NCBI GenBank assembly: GCA_964560325.1
Contig: CAZLLV010000561.1
Location: 7,415-71,414, forward strand
Direction of reading: 5' to 3'
Length of the DNA: 64,000 nucleotides
From: CAZLLV01 sp964560325
GTDB lineage: Bacteria; Acidobacteriota; Thermoanaerobaculia; Multivoradales; DATKCC01
Within the stretch, counting starts at the first letter, position 1; every line of letters starts with the position of its first letter. This document shows positions 17,935-27,478 of this stretch, one piece after another. Under the pieces are notes generated by a model. It made no database searches. It had not been told where the DNA came from and saw only the letters and a list, made by a program, of their open reading frames with translations. The translations under genes were made by a program, and so were the position numbers.

Positions 17935-18012
17935 CGACGTTTCGCGGCTGGTGCTCGGGCACGGGCTGCGGCTGGCGGTAGTGGGGGCGGGCGGCCCAGC
18001 GATCCGATCGAG
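17935..18012 (+). pseudogene. Remnant of an ABC permease 3' end with internal deletion
   Basis: Bases 17935-17985 match 16342-16392 of the intact permease gene with two differences in 51 (coding DVSRLVLGHGLRLAVVG), and bases 18000-18012 are identical to 16558-16570 at its extreme 3' end (coding DPIE). About 165 bp that separate these blocks in the intact gene are missing here. The piece lies directly after the aminotransferase stop and before the broken PQQ gene. It is best read as the leftover of a duplicated permease gene after deletion. Confidence 0.75.
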
Positions 18013-18040
18013 CCTCGCCGATTTCGGGTACGCTCGTGGA

Positions 18041-19144
18041 ATGAACCCGATCCGTCTCCTGCTCCTGTCCGGTCTGCTCGCCGTGTCGACCACGTCGTCC
18101 TCGCCTCCGGGTGAGGCGATCTGGACCCACGACACCGGTGGCTGAGTCTTCGTCAACCCCGCGGTCGCGGGGAATCGGCTCTACCTCGGCTCGTGCGCGG
18201 GAACGTTCCTCGCTATCGACACCGAGGGCGGAGAGGTCGTCTGGTCGCACGACAACCGGCCGGACGGCCGCCAGCCGGGGCAGTACCACGGTGCGTACCT
18301 GGTCACGGAGCGCTCGGTGCTCGCGGGATCGGACGCCTGGAGCACCGGTCACCTCTACGCATTCGATCGCGCGAGCGGAGAGGTGCGCTGGAAGGTCGGG
18401 TTTCCGAAGGGAGTCGCGGCGGACCTGGCGCGTCACGGCGAGACCGTTCTGATGGTTTCGGAGGTCGGGGACGTGGCCGCCGTCGGGATCGACGACGGGA
18501 CCTTCCGGTGGCGCGTCGAGCCGGATCGGTCGAGGCCGGTAGGCCGGCCCCTCGACGCGGTGCTCGACGAGGACCGGTGGATCGTGGCCTGGAAGTCGGG
18601 CGTCGTCGATGCCTACGCCGCGGCTGACGGCCGGCTCCTCTGGCGGCGGGACCTCGGAGCGAGCCTGGGCGCCGCGCCGGTCGCGGTCGGCGGCGAAGTC
18701 TTCGTGGGAGCGTACGGGGGACGGCTCTTTCGCCTGAGGGCGAGCGATGGCGAGATGGTGGGGGAGCTCCGGGTCGGCGGCGCTCTCTATGGCGAGATCG
18801 TGGCGGCGCCGGGCTGTCTTCTCGTCCTCTCGGCGCGGGGCGGCGCCGATCCCGAGACGGGGCCACTCGGTCCGCACGCCATGGTCTGCGTCGATCCGGA
18901 GCTCCAAGGGGTGCAGTGGAGCTACGAGACCGCCGGACTGTGGACGACCTTCCAGCCGATCGTGGTCGACGGCGTGGTGGTGGCCGGAACCGAGGGTCGC
19001 CTCCTCGCGCTCGACCTCGAGCGTGGCGATGTTTCGTGGCAGCGCGCGGTCGCCGGATCGCCCCGCGGCCTCCTTGCGGTCGGCGGCCGGCTCTTCCTGG
19101 GCACGAAGGAAGGGTCGATCTCCGCCCTGCCCTGGCGGCGGTGA
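18041..19144 (+). pseudogene. PQQ-like beta-propeller protein interrupted by an in-frame TGA
   Basis: A frame starting MNPIRLLLLSGLLAVSTTSSS (signal peptide) runs to EAIWTHDTGG, meets TGA at 18143-18145, and continues in the same frame without shift to 19144. The downstream part is a classical PQQ/Trp-docking propeller: VVWSHDN, GHLYAFDRASGEVRWKV, GTFRWRVEPD, GRLLWRRDLG, GVQWSYETAG, GRLLALDLERGDVSWQRA. A tryptophan (TGG) at the TGA is what blade structure would expect. The first usable start after the stop is a GTG at 18317, which would leave a 275-residue product with no signal peptide. Either a recent nonsense mutation or a sequencing error. Confidence 0.8.
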
Positions 19145-19168
19145 TCTTCCGGCCGGGTCAGGGCGAAA

Positions 19169-19196
19169 GGCGGGAGGCGGATCGACGCCTCCCGCC
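19169..19196. terminator. Hairpin terminator between convergent genes
   Basis: Perfect 11 bp arms GGCGGGAGGCG (19169-19179) and CGCCTCCCGCC (19186-19196) with a 6-base loop lie between the stop of the PQQ frame (19144) and the stop of the Cys-rich gene on the other strand (19207). On the minus strand the stem is followed by TTT, on the plus strand by a C-rich run and TT, so it may act in both directions. Confidence 0.65.
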
Positions 19197-19206
19197 CCCC
19201 TTCGAG

Positions 19207-19653
19207 TCACTCGGCCTCGGCGGTCTCCGTGGCCCCGGCCTCCTCGGACGGCGTCTCCACGCTCTCCGGCCGGTCGCCGCTCGGTGAGCAAGAGCCGGCG
19301 GTGGCACCGCCGCCGCACGAATCGGTGGGGGTCGCGGCCCAGTACGCCGGATCGTCCGCCGACGGCACCACCTCGGCGCTGAAGCCACCGCCACAGCCCC
19401 AGGCCGGGGAGCAGTAGTAGCACTGACAGCAGCAGCACTTGGCGCAGCGGATCTGGTCCCGTCGGCACTGCCGCGCACAGTCATCGTACGCGGGGTCGGT
19501 CTCCGGCGGGCAGGAGGACAGGCAGTCGGCGTAGTCGAGGTAGCAGAAGCAGTCGTCGCCGCTGCACTGGGCCGCGGCGGGAGGTGGCCCGGCGAGCATC
19601 GCCAGAGCCCCGACGACCATCACGGAGAACACCAACGACGTCTTGGAAAGCAT
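19207..19653 (-). CDS. Small cysteine-rich secreted protein
   Basis: The 148-residue product starts MLSKTSLVFSVMVVGALAMLAG and has a clear signal peptide ending near PAAAQ. The mature part has about 19 cysteines, dense between residues 30 and 85 (CSGDDCFCYLDYADCLSSC, CAKCCCCQCYYC), followed by a Ser/Gly region and an acidic, Glu/Thr-rich tail. The spacing suggests disulfide knots or metal binding. No named family was recognised. Start is fixed by AAGGAGAGGAG just upstream of the ATG; a longer frame upstream is not supported. Monocistronic on the minus strand. Confidence 0.75.
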   Translation of the reverse strand: MLSKTSLVFSVMVVGALAMLAGPPPAAAQCSGDDCFCYLDYADCLSSCPPETDPAYDDCARQCRRDQIRCAKCCCCQCYYCSPAWGCGGGFSAEVVPSADDPAYWAATPTDSCGGGATAGSCSPSGDRPESVETPSEEAGATETAEAE

Positions 19654-19749
19654 GCGCTCCTCTCCTTTCGTCAGATCCTGACGGCGGCCGCCTCGAGCGG
19701 CCGGCGATCGCGGGAGAGAAGTCCGCCGCGCTCTCGGCACGACTCGAGC

Positions 19750-19791
19750 GAATCATCGATCTTCACGACCTCCGCCCTGATCGAGTGATTC
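19750..19791. repeat. Imperfect inverted repeat in a divergent intergenic region
   Basis: GAATCATCGATC (19750-19761) and GATCGAGTGATTC (19779-19791) pair over 12 bp with one bulged G and a 17-base spacer. The site lies in the 278 bp gap between the Cys-rich gene (minus) and the dehydrogenase gene (plus), about 100 bp upstream of the former. It may be an operator or an RNA hairpin; nothing else was recognised in this gap apart from the ribosome sites. Confidence 0.4.
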
Positions 19792-19931
19792 ACTGTGGCC
19801 GGACATACCATTTGACGGCCCCGACCGCGGAGCAACCAGTTGTCACTTCACCGTGCGTTCCGCCGGCCGCCGCATTCGCCCGCCGTCTGCGGTAAGGTCC
19901 GGCGCGCACCGAAAGGGAGGAGCACGACGCG

Positions 19932-20783
<852 letters not shown>

Positions 20784-20839
20784 CGCGGTTGTGGTGAGCC
20801 GGGGGTTCTGAGAGACTAGGAAACGCAGAGGAGACGAGC

Positions 20840-22714
20840 ATCGAGCTCATCGGCGGCAAAGTTTTCTGTCAGGCGTGTGGCGCGCCCAACCCGGACGAGC
20901 AGGAGTACTGCGCCCGCTGCCACCAGAAGCTGCTCGTCCTCTCCGGCGCGCTCGGCGGCGAGGAGCCGGAGGAGGAGAACCTCGAGGAGCAGTTCTCGTT
21001 CGACGAGCACCTGCTCGAGCGGATCTCGATCCTGGAGGAGGCGGTCAAGCGCACTGCCGAGATGATGCGCCAGGTCCTGGACGCGTTGCGGCGCCAGGAG
21101 CGCAACATCCTGATCAACCAGACCGGCCTCGGCAGCCTCCAGGAGCTGCTCTCCCAGAAGCGGGTCGTCACCCGCGAGGAGTGGGGCGACGTCTGGCAGG
21201 AGCGGATGGAGGAGGAGCTCGGCGCGCTCGAGCGGCGCGACCGCTTCGTCGCCGTGCGCGACCGGATCGTCGCTCTCTACCAGGGCGACAAGCGCGAGTT
21301 CTTCTCGCAGCTCCTGGAGGAGGCGGAGTACGCCTTCTACGCCCTCGACCCGGCGCGCGCCCTCGCCTCGCTCGAAGCCGCCCACAAGCTCGACCGCGAC
21401 AACCTGGAGCTGACCTGGTTCCTGGGTGAGACCTTCTTCAACGAGGGAGCGGCCGAACGGGCGCTGCCTTTCTTCACGCGCCTCCTGGAGGCCGACCCGG
21501 ACCACTACGAAGGCCTGGTCTACAGCGGCGTCATCCAGCACGAGCGCGGCGAGCCGCGCGCGGCGCAGCGGCTGCTCGAGCGAGCGGTCGAGCGCTACCC
21601 CGACTCCTTCCTGCCGCGCTTCACCCTCGGCGGCATCCACGCCGATCGGGGCGACAAGGCGCGCGCCATCGAGCACCTGGAGCGGGCGGTCGCGATCGAC
21701 CCGGTGCCGCAGGCGCTCTACCTCCTCGGGAGCGTGCTCTACGAGAGCGGCAAGCCGACGGCGTCGATCCGCCGGCTGCGCGAGGCGGTCCGGCGCGACC
21801 CCGGTCTCGAGGAGGCGCACCACCTGCTCGGGCTCGCCTACCTCCAGCGCCGCTGGAACAAGAAGGCGCTCGAAGCCTTCCGCCAAGCGCAACGGTTGAA
21901 CCCGCGCAAGATGCGCTACAACGACGTGGTGCGCTACCTCTCGGGCAACGGCGCGGCGCCGCTCCCCGAGGTGCCGGGCGAGGCCGGGAAGCTCTTCGCC
22001 CAGGGCGAGGACCGGCTGCGGGCGCAGGACCGGCGCGGCGCGCTCCGGCTCTACCGGCGCGCGCTCGAGCTCGAGCCGGAGAACCCGACGCTCCTGATGT
22101 CCTATGCGCTCCTCTGCCTGGAGCTCGACCGGGCGCAGGAGATCGAAGCGGTGAGCCGGCGGGTGCTCGACCTGGCACCCGGCGAGATGCTGCGGGCGAC
22201 CGCCTGCGCGGCCCTGATGGAGGCGCTGCGCAGCGAGGGCCGGATCGCGGAGGGGAACCGTGTCGGCCTGGGGCTGCTCGAGGACGGCGGCTCGGCTTTC
22301 ACCAAGACGATCGCCTACTACGAGATGGCCTGTAACTACGCCGAGCTCGAGGAGCACGCGGCGGACGAGCCCGACCACCTGGAGCAGGCGCTCGACTACG
22401 CCCGGCGCGCGCTCGACCACGCGCCCGACGAGCTGATGCAGTTTCCGCTCGCCGCCCTCGGCTGGATCCACTACAAGCGGCAGGAGTACGACAAGGCGGT
22501 CGACTTCCTGTCGCGCTCGAGCGAGCTCGGACCGAGCGCCGCGACCCTCACCCATCTCGGCATGGCGCTCCTCGCCTCCGGACACGAGGACCGCGCGCGC
22601 GACGTGCTCGCCCACGCCCGCACCCTCTCCGGCCGCGGCGAGGAGCTGGGCGCCAAGATGATGGAGTTCATGAAGGACTCCGCCCGCCTCCTGCGCCGCG
22701 TCCGCACCGGCTGA
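20840..22714 (+). CDS. Zinc-ribbon TPR-repeat protein with an apparent ATC start codon
   Basis: A frame open from 20798 to 22714 codes for IELIGGKVFCQACGAPNPDEQ, a C-x2-C ... C-x2-C zinc ribbon (residues 10-31), then an acidic linker, a coiled region and about eight tetratricopeptide repeats from residue 170 to the end (for example DNLELTWFLGETFFNEGAAE, DHYEGLVYSGVIQHERGEPR). No ATG, GTG or TTG occurs in frame before 21062, which would cut off the ribbon. GAGGAG ends 6 bases before the ATC at 20840, so ATC is the likely start. About 624 residues. Probably a scaffold protein; function unknown. Confidence 0.72.
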   Translation: MELIGGKVFCQACGAPNPDEQEYCARCHQKLLVLSGALGGEEPEEENLEEQFSFDEHLLERISILEEAVKRTAEMMRQVLDALRRQERNILINQTGLGSLQELLSQKRVVTREEWGDVWQERMEEELGALERRDRFVAVRDRIVALYQGDKREFFSQLLEEAEYAFYALDPARALASLEAAHKLDRDNLELTWFLGETFFNEGAAERALPFFTRLLEADPDHYEGLVYSGVIQHERGEPRAAQRLLERAVERYPDSFLPRFTLGGIHADRGDKARAIEHLERAVAIDPVPQALYLLGSVLYESGKPTASIRRLREAVRRDPGLEEAHHLLGLAYLQRRWNKKALEAFRQAQRLNPRKMRYNDVVRYLSGNGAAPLPEVPGEAGKLFAQGEDRLRAQDRRGALRLYRRALELEPENPTLLMSYALLCLELDRAQEIEAVSRRVLDLAPGEMLRATACAALMEALRSEGRIAEGNRVGLGLLEDGGSAFTKTIAYYEMACNYAELEEHAADEPDHLEQALDYARRALDHAPDELMQFPLAALGWIHYKRQEYDKAVDFLSRSSELGPSAATLTHLGMALLASGHEDRARDVLAHARTLSGRGEELGAKMMEFMKDSARLLRRVRTG

Positions 22715-22736
22715 GCGGGGACGACCGAAGAGCCCC

Positions 22737-24131
22737 TCAGTCGCCGGTGCCGCTGCGGAGCTCGGCCGGCTCCGGCCGCTCGACCGTGACCTCGAGCGTG
22801 CGGATGCGGTTGCGCTGGACCTCGCGGACCTCGAGCAGGAGGGGGCCGAGCTGCACGCGGTCGCCGGCGACCGGGCGGCGGCCGAGGTCGGAGAGCACCA
22901 CGCCGCCGATCGTGTCCTCGTCGCGGTCGGAGAACTCGACGCCGAGGGCCTCCTCGACCTCCTCCACCAGCATCGCGCCGGAGACGTGGTAGCGGCCGTC
23001 GGCGACCTCGGAGAGCTCCGGCTTCTCGACGTCGAACTCGTCCTGGATCTGGCCGACGATCTCCTCGATCACGTTCTCGAGCGTCACGATGCCGGAGACG
23101 CCGCCGTACTCGTCGAGCACCGCCGCCATGTGGACCTTCTCGCCCAGCATCCGGTTGAGCAGGCGGTCGAGGGCGAGCGTCTCGGGCACGAAGGCCATCT
23201 CCCGCGCCACCTCCTCGATCGATTCGAGCGGCCGGGCGGTGCGGAAGAGATCCTTGATGTGGACCAGGCCGACCACGCGGTCGAGCGAGCCCTCGCAGAG
23301 CGGGAAGCGGGTGTGGCCGCTGCGGCGCGCCAGGGCGAGGTTCTTCTCCAGCGGCTTCGAGGTGTCGAGGTAGGCCACGTCGGCGCGCGGCACCATGATC
23401 TGGCGCGCCATCCGGTGCGACAGCGCGAAGATGTTGTCGAGCAGCTCGCGCTTGTGGTCGGAGAGCTGGCTCGCGTGCCCCGACGACAGGAGGAGCCGCA
23501 GCTCCTCCTCCTCGGGCGCCAGCTCCGACTCGCTCACCGGGGCGATCCCCACCATCTTCAGGATGGCGTTGGCGGCGTGGTTGAGGAGCCAGATCGCCGG
23601 GTAGGTCGTCTTGTAGAAGGCGTAGAGGGGCAGGGCGACCCACAGGGCGGTGCCCTCCGACTTGCGGATCGCGACCGACTTCGGCGCCAGCTCGCCCAGG
23701 ACGATGTGGAGGATCGTGATCACGAAGAAGGCGACGGTGAGGGTGACCGAGTGGACGAGGGCGTCGCTCGCGCTCGGGATCAGCCGGAGGAGGAGCGGCT
23801 CCACGACCCAGGCGAACGCCGGCTCGCCGATCCAGCCGAGGGCGAGGCTCGCCAGGGTGATGCCGAGCTGGGTGGCCGAGAGGTAGGCGTCGAGGTGGCG
23901 CACCATGTGGCGCGCCGTCTTGCCCCGGCGCGAGCCGCTCGACACGTGGGGGTCGAGCTGCGTCGGCCGCACCTTGACCAGGGCGAACTCGGCGGCCACG
24001 AAGAAGCCGTTCAAGAAGACCAGGAAGACCGCGAGCGCGAGCCCGAGCCACGGCTCGAGGCCGGGAGTCGCCACCGGCGGCCCGACCGCCAGGGTGGTGA
24101 ACGGGAGGGAGAGCGCGGGGCTCACGGGCAC
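22737..24131 (-). CDS. CNNM/CorC (HlyC-type) family membrane protein with CBS pair
   Basis: The 464-residue product has a DUF21/CNNM membrane domain (residues 25-200, FLVFLNGFFVAAEFALVKVRPTQL start, TQLGITLASLALGW), a CBS pair (about 225-345, MARQIMVPRADV, GHTRFPLCEGSLDRVVGLVHIKDLF, AVLDEYGGVSGIVTLENVIEEIVG) and a C-terminal CorC/HlyC domain (DGRYHVSGAMLVEEVEEALG). Members take part in magnesium or cobalt handling; the old hemolysin name is misleading. GTG at 24131 or 24125 begins the protein. It diverges from the secreted DGT-repeat gene. Confidence 0.9.
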   Translation of the reverse strand: MPVSPALSLPFTTLAVGPPVATPGLEPWLGLALAVFLVFLNGFFVAAEFALVKVRPTQLDPHVSSGSRRGKTARHMVRHLDAYLSATQLGITLASLALGWIGEPAFAWVVEPLLLRLIPSASDALVHSVTLTVAFFVITILHIVLGELAPKSVAIRKSEGTALWVALPLYAFYKTTYPAIWLLNHAANAILKMVGIAPVSESELAPEEEELRLLLSSGHASQLSDHKRELLDNIFALSHRMARQIMVPRADVAYLDTSKPLEKNLALARRSGHTRFPLCEGSLDRVVGLVHIKDLFRTARPLESIEEVAREMAFVPETLALDRLLNRMLGEKVHMAAVLDEYGGVSGIVTLENVIEEIVGQIQDEFDVEKPELSEVADGRYHVSGAMLVEEVEEALGVEFSDRDEDTIGGVVLSDLGRRPVAGDRVQLGPLLLEVREVQRNRIRTLEVTVERPEPAELRSGTGD

Positions 24132-24253
24132 ACGCCGGCCAGGCCGCCGAGGCGGTCGGTCAGCTCCGGAGTCGTTCGGGGAGTATCAGATAGAGGAGGG
24201 TCGGTGCTCACGAGCGGTCCGATCCTACCACGCACGATCCTGGTCCCCGAGGG

Positions 24254-24288
24254 TTGCGGCTCGAATCATGTTGAAATAACATCGATTC
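24254..24288 (+). promoter_or_regulatory. Promoter-like element and inverted repeat at a leaderless start
   Basis: TTGCGG (24254-24259), a 17-base spacer and TAACAT (24277-24282) put the expected transcription start at or next to the ATG at 24289, and no ribosome site precedes that ATG. Overlapping it is an imperfect palindrome, GAATCATGTT (24263-24272) and AACATcGATTC (24278-24288). Both are AT-rich within GC-rich DNA. Either a leaderless promoter, an operator, or both. Confidence 0.4.
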
Positions 24289-26265
24289 ATGAAGTATGTG
24301 ACATCTCTCCGATGGTCCTCTGCCGTTCGCGGCTCCCTCCTCACGGTCCTCCTCTCCACGACGCTCCCGGTCCCCGTGGCCGCCGACGTGGCCGACGCCT
24401 TCGGGGATCCGGTCCTCCTGCGCGACCTCCAGCCCGGAACCTCCGGCTCCCGGCCGTTCGGCTACGTCTCCCTCGGCGACCGGGCGCTCTTCCTCACCTC
24501 CCACGAGGTGGCGGGCCGGGGAGTGGAGGGGGAGAACCGCCTCTGGGGTACCGACGGCACCAACGGCGGGACCGTTCCGCTGCCGCCGGACGCCGACATC
24601 CCCTTTCCGATCCACGCGGTGTCGCCGGACGGCTCGTCCGCCTTCTACAACGCGGTCGACCGACAGGGCGGCGACGCTCCCGGCTCGCTCTGGGTCACGG
24701 ACGGTACGGTGGCCGGCACCATGGAGCTCGCCGACGGCGTCGTCCTCGAGGACTTCGACGAGGCCCTCCCCCACTTCGGTCCGGACGGGCACCTCTACTT
24801 CGTGGGCCGGACGGGCGACCCGGAGACCCACGATCTGGAGCCCTGGGTGAGCGACGGCACGCCGGAGGGGACCTTCCGGCTCGCCGACACGATTCCCGGA
24901 CCCGATCAGGCCCGCATCGGCGAGATCGTCTCCTTTCGGGGAGAGGTCTACTTCACGTCCTTCGATCCGGACAGCGGACGTCCGGCGCTCTGGAAGAGCG
25001 ACGGGACGACGGTGGGGACCGTCGTGGCGGCCGTCCTGATGGACGGTGCCGCCGATTTCGGAGTGCTGGAGGCCGCGGGCTCGTCGCTCTACCTCGCCGG
25101 CACTGACCGCCAGGGATTCAGCGCCGTATGGCGGAGCGACGGGACGCCCGACGGCACCGTGAAGCTGGCCCGGTTGGGTGATGCGGGATACGGGGGCGGG
25201 CCGTTCAGGGCCTATTTCGTGGCCGATCTGTCGGACGCTTCCGGCGACCGGACCGTCTGGCGGGCGCTCGAGCTCGGATCGCCCGGGGTGCTCTGGCGTT
25301 TGGATGGCACGCCGGGCGGCGCCGAGCGGATCGGCGAGACCACCCCCGGCTCGATCGGTGACGCGGTGGTGCTGGACGGGGTCGCCTACTTCCGGGCGGA
25401 TACCGTGGAGACCGGCACCGAGCTCTTCCGTACCGACGGCACGGCGGCGGGGACCGGGCCGGTAGTCGACTGGTGTCCGGGTCCCTGCTCGGGGATCGGC
25501 GACGGCCCGGTGGTGTTCGCCGGCCGGCTGTTGCTCAGCTCCCAGCAGGGGACCGGGACCGGTTCGGAGCCCCTGGTGTCGGACGGGACGGCGGCCGGTA
25601 CCCGCCTGCTCGCCGACCTCTGCGCCGGCCCGAGTAGCTCCGGCGCGGGGATACGGTCCGGGTCCGATCTCGGCTACGGCTACGCCTTCGTGGCGGCCGG
25701 TGCCGGGACCGCTCGGCAGGTCTGGGTCACCGATCTCACGCCGGAAGGGACCGTGCGGCTCACGGGCTTCCCGGGCGGTGTCGCCTCCTCCGACGTTCGG
25801 CGCGCCGGTGACCGGCTGGTCTTCTCCGTCAGCGACGCGGCGACCGGCGTCGAGCCGTGGACGCTGCCCTTCTTCGGCCTCGGCGGTGATCCGCCGCTCC
25901 CGCCAGGTCCCTGGCATACCGGTCCCGGTTTGCCCGGGTTCGAGGTCAAGGCGCGCATCCGGGCCGGCGGCGAGACGATCGCGACCGCCGTCGAGCCGGA
26001 GTGCATCCCGGAAACCCTCTGCCTCTCCGGCGCGCTGCCGGGCCGCTCGGAGCTCTTCGTGCGCATCGTCGGTCCCAAGCCGAACGGCTTCCTCTGGCCG
26101 ACCCTGGTGAAGTTCTCGACCTCCGAGATCGAGGTCTGGATCCGGCAGACGGCGCCCGGGCCGACCCAGGGCGAGGTGCGCTACTACCGGCTGGAGGGTG
26201 CAAGCCCAGGGTTCGACGAGCTGCCGGGCCTGTTCGACCGGGACGGCTTTCGGCCGCTCTCGTAG
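24289..26265 (+). CDS. Secreted DGT-repeat protein with the recurrent C-terminal domain
   Basis: The 658-residue product has a signal peptide (residues 1-33, cut near VAADV). About nine repeats of roughly 50 residues follow, each with a core like LWxSDGTxxGT (LWGTDGTNGGT, LWVTDGTVAGT, PWVSDGTPEGT, LWKSDGTTVGT, VWRSDGTPDGT, LFRTDGTAAGT), the ELxxSDGTxxGT pattern known from secreted bacterial repeat proteins and likely to form a propeller. Residues 548-658 (from LPGFEVKARI) are the C-terminal domain shared with 11563-13155 and 48708-50282. Probably exported and surface or matrix associated. The start has no ribosome site. Confidence 0.8.
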   Translation: MKYVTSLRWSSAVRGSLLTVLLSTTLPVPVAADVADAFGDPVLLRDLQPGTSGSRPFGYVSLGDRALFLTSHEVAGRGVEGENRLWGTDGTNGGTVPLPPDADIPFPIHAVSPDGSSAFYNAVDRQGGDAPGSLWVTDGTVAGTMELADGVVLEDFDEALPHFGPDGHLYFVGRTGDPETHDLEPWVSDGTPEGTFRLADTIPGPDQARIGEIVSFRGEVYFTSFDPDSGRPALWKSDGTTVGTVVAAVLMDGAADFGVLEAAGSSLYLAGTDRQGFSAVWRSDGTPDGTVKLARLGDAGYGGGPFRAYFVADLSDASGDRTVWRALELGSPGVLWRLDGTPGGAERIGETTPGSIGDAVVLDGVAYFRADTVETGTELFRTDGTAAGTGPVVDWCPGPCSGIGDGPVVFAGRLLLSSQQGTGTGSEPLVSDGTAAGTRLLADLCAGPSSSGAGIRSGSDLGYGYAFVAAGAGTARQVWVTDLTPEGTVRLTGFPGGVASSDVRRAGDRLVFSVSDAATGVEPWTLPFFGLGGDPPLPPGPWHTGPGLPGFEVKARIRAGGETIATAVEPECIPETLCLSGALPGRSELFVRIVGPKPNGFLWPTLVKFSTSEIEVWIRQTAPGPTQGEVRYYRLEGASPGFDELPGLFDRDGFRPLS

Positions 26266-26362
26266 CGCCGGATCGACGGCGGGCGCGCGGCGCGCGTAGA
26301 CGGAGATGGCGGAATCGCGTGCCGCGGTCCGCCGTTGTCTACGGAGCACGAGGAACTCTTCG

Positions 26363-27478
26363 ATGACCTTCCGAACCCACCGCACCCACCGCGCCAGCGT
26401 CCCCGCCGTCACCCTCCTGGCGGTGCTCGGCTTCGCGCTCGCCGCCGCAGTCGCCGCGCCGGCGGCGTGGGCCGCGCCCGAGAACCCGGCCGCCAAGGAC
26501 CCCTTCCAGTGGCGCAAGGGCAACCTCGGCTGGCTCGAGCCGATGCTGGTCGAGGCGATCGAGGGCGAGCCGCTCGCGGTCGGGCCCGGTTTCTTCGACG
26601 AGGATCTGCGCCGGCGCGCCAAGATGACCCCCAACCACGAGGCGCTCTGGCGGTCGCTGCGCTACACGGCGGCGGTCCGGGGGGACGCGGGGGATCTCGA
26701 GCGGGAGCGCGAGCAGATCGGAGCGTGGTTCGAGCGCCAGCGGCGCGACGGCCTGCAGCTCGACGAGCCGGGCGGCTACGTCCAGGTCTGGTCGGCGGCC
26801 TCGGCGCTCGCCGCGCTCGCCGCCTGGGAGGATCTGTCGGCTCACCCGGACGATGCCGGCGCCGAGCACGTGACGCGCACGGTCCTCGGCTGGTGGCGCG
26901 ACTTCGGCGCCTACTACGGCCGCCTGCGAACCGACAGCGGGCTCCTGCTCCGCGTCGGTGCACGACAGAACCACCGGCCGCGCGACGCCGCCTTCGACGA
27001 GGTGCTGGTCGACCTGCTCCTCGGCCCGGCCGAGAGCGGCCCCCACGCCAACGCCCGCTGGATGGCGGGCAAGCCGGAGCACGCCTGGATGCGCCGCGGC
27101 CTGGGCGCCTGGAGCGCCCGCGAGGTGATGGAGCTCGGCGTGCCGCTCGACGAGATGGCACGCGAGGGGCTCGACGGGCCGCTGCCGCGGATCGCCAACC
27201 GGGTGACCCTGGAACCCGGCGAATGGGCCTGGATGCCGGTGATCTCCGGGCTGGGGCCGATGCGCTGGGCGAGCTGGTCGGAGGACGGAGAGATCGGCTT
27301 CACCGGCCACGCCAGGAACCGTCGCGCGCGCCGAGAGCTCGCCACCGCCCCGGAGGCGCCGCGCTTCCGGCTCCACGGAGGGATGACGACCGGCCCGGAC
27401 GCGCAGCTCGCGCCGCTGCCGGATCTGCCGGAACGCCCCGCGGGCCGTGACGGCGAACGCCCCGTCGAGCGCCGGTGA
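26363..27478 (+). CDS. Secreted protein of unknown function
   Basis: The 371-residue product begins MTFRTHRTHRASVPAVTLLAVLGFALAAAVAAP and has a signal peptide cut near AWAAPEN. The mature part is mostly helical and tryptophan-rich (KGNLGWLEPMLVEAIEGEPL, HEALWRSLRYTAAVRGDAGD, AWMPVISGLGPMRWASWSEDG) and ends in a basic, Arg/Pro-rich tail. No family was recognised. The ATG at 26363 follows GAGGAAC; an in-frame start at 26306 would put 19 basic residues before the signal. The stop overlaps the next gene by 4 bp, so the two are coupled. Confidence 0.7.
   Translation: MTFRTHRTHRASVPAVTLLAVLGFALAAAVAAPAAWAAPENPAAKDPFQWRKGNLGWLEPMLVEAIEGEPLAVGPGFFDEDLRRRAKMTPNHEALWRSLRYTAAVRGDAGDLEREREQIGAWFERQRRDGLQLDEPGGYVQVWSAASALAALAAWEDLSAHPDDAGAEHVTRTVLGWWRDFGAYYGRLRTDSGLLLRVGARQNHRPRDAAFDEVLVDLLLGPAESGPHANARWMAGKPEHAWMRRGLGAWSAREVMELGVPLDEMAREGLDGPLPRIANRVTLEPGEWAWMPVISGLGPMRWASWSEDGEIGFTGHARNRRARRELATAPEAPRFRLHGGMTTGPDAQLAPLPDLPERPAGRDGERPVERR

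Noticed and set aside
18143..18145. TGA as a selenocysteine codon in the PQQ gene
   Set aside because: The position fits a Trp of a propeller blade, no cysteine homology is implied, and no hairpin of the selenocysteine kind was recognised after it.
24289..26265. DNA tandem repeat in the DGT-repeat gene
   Set aside because: The repeats are conserved as protein only; the DNA copies differ too much to be a simple tandem array.
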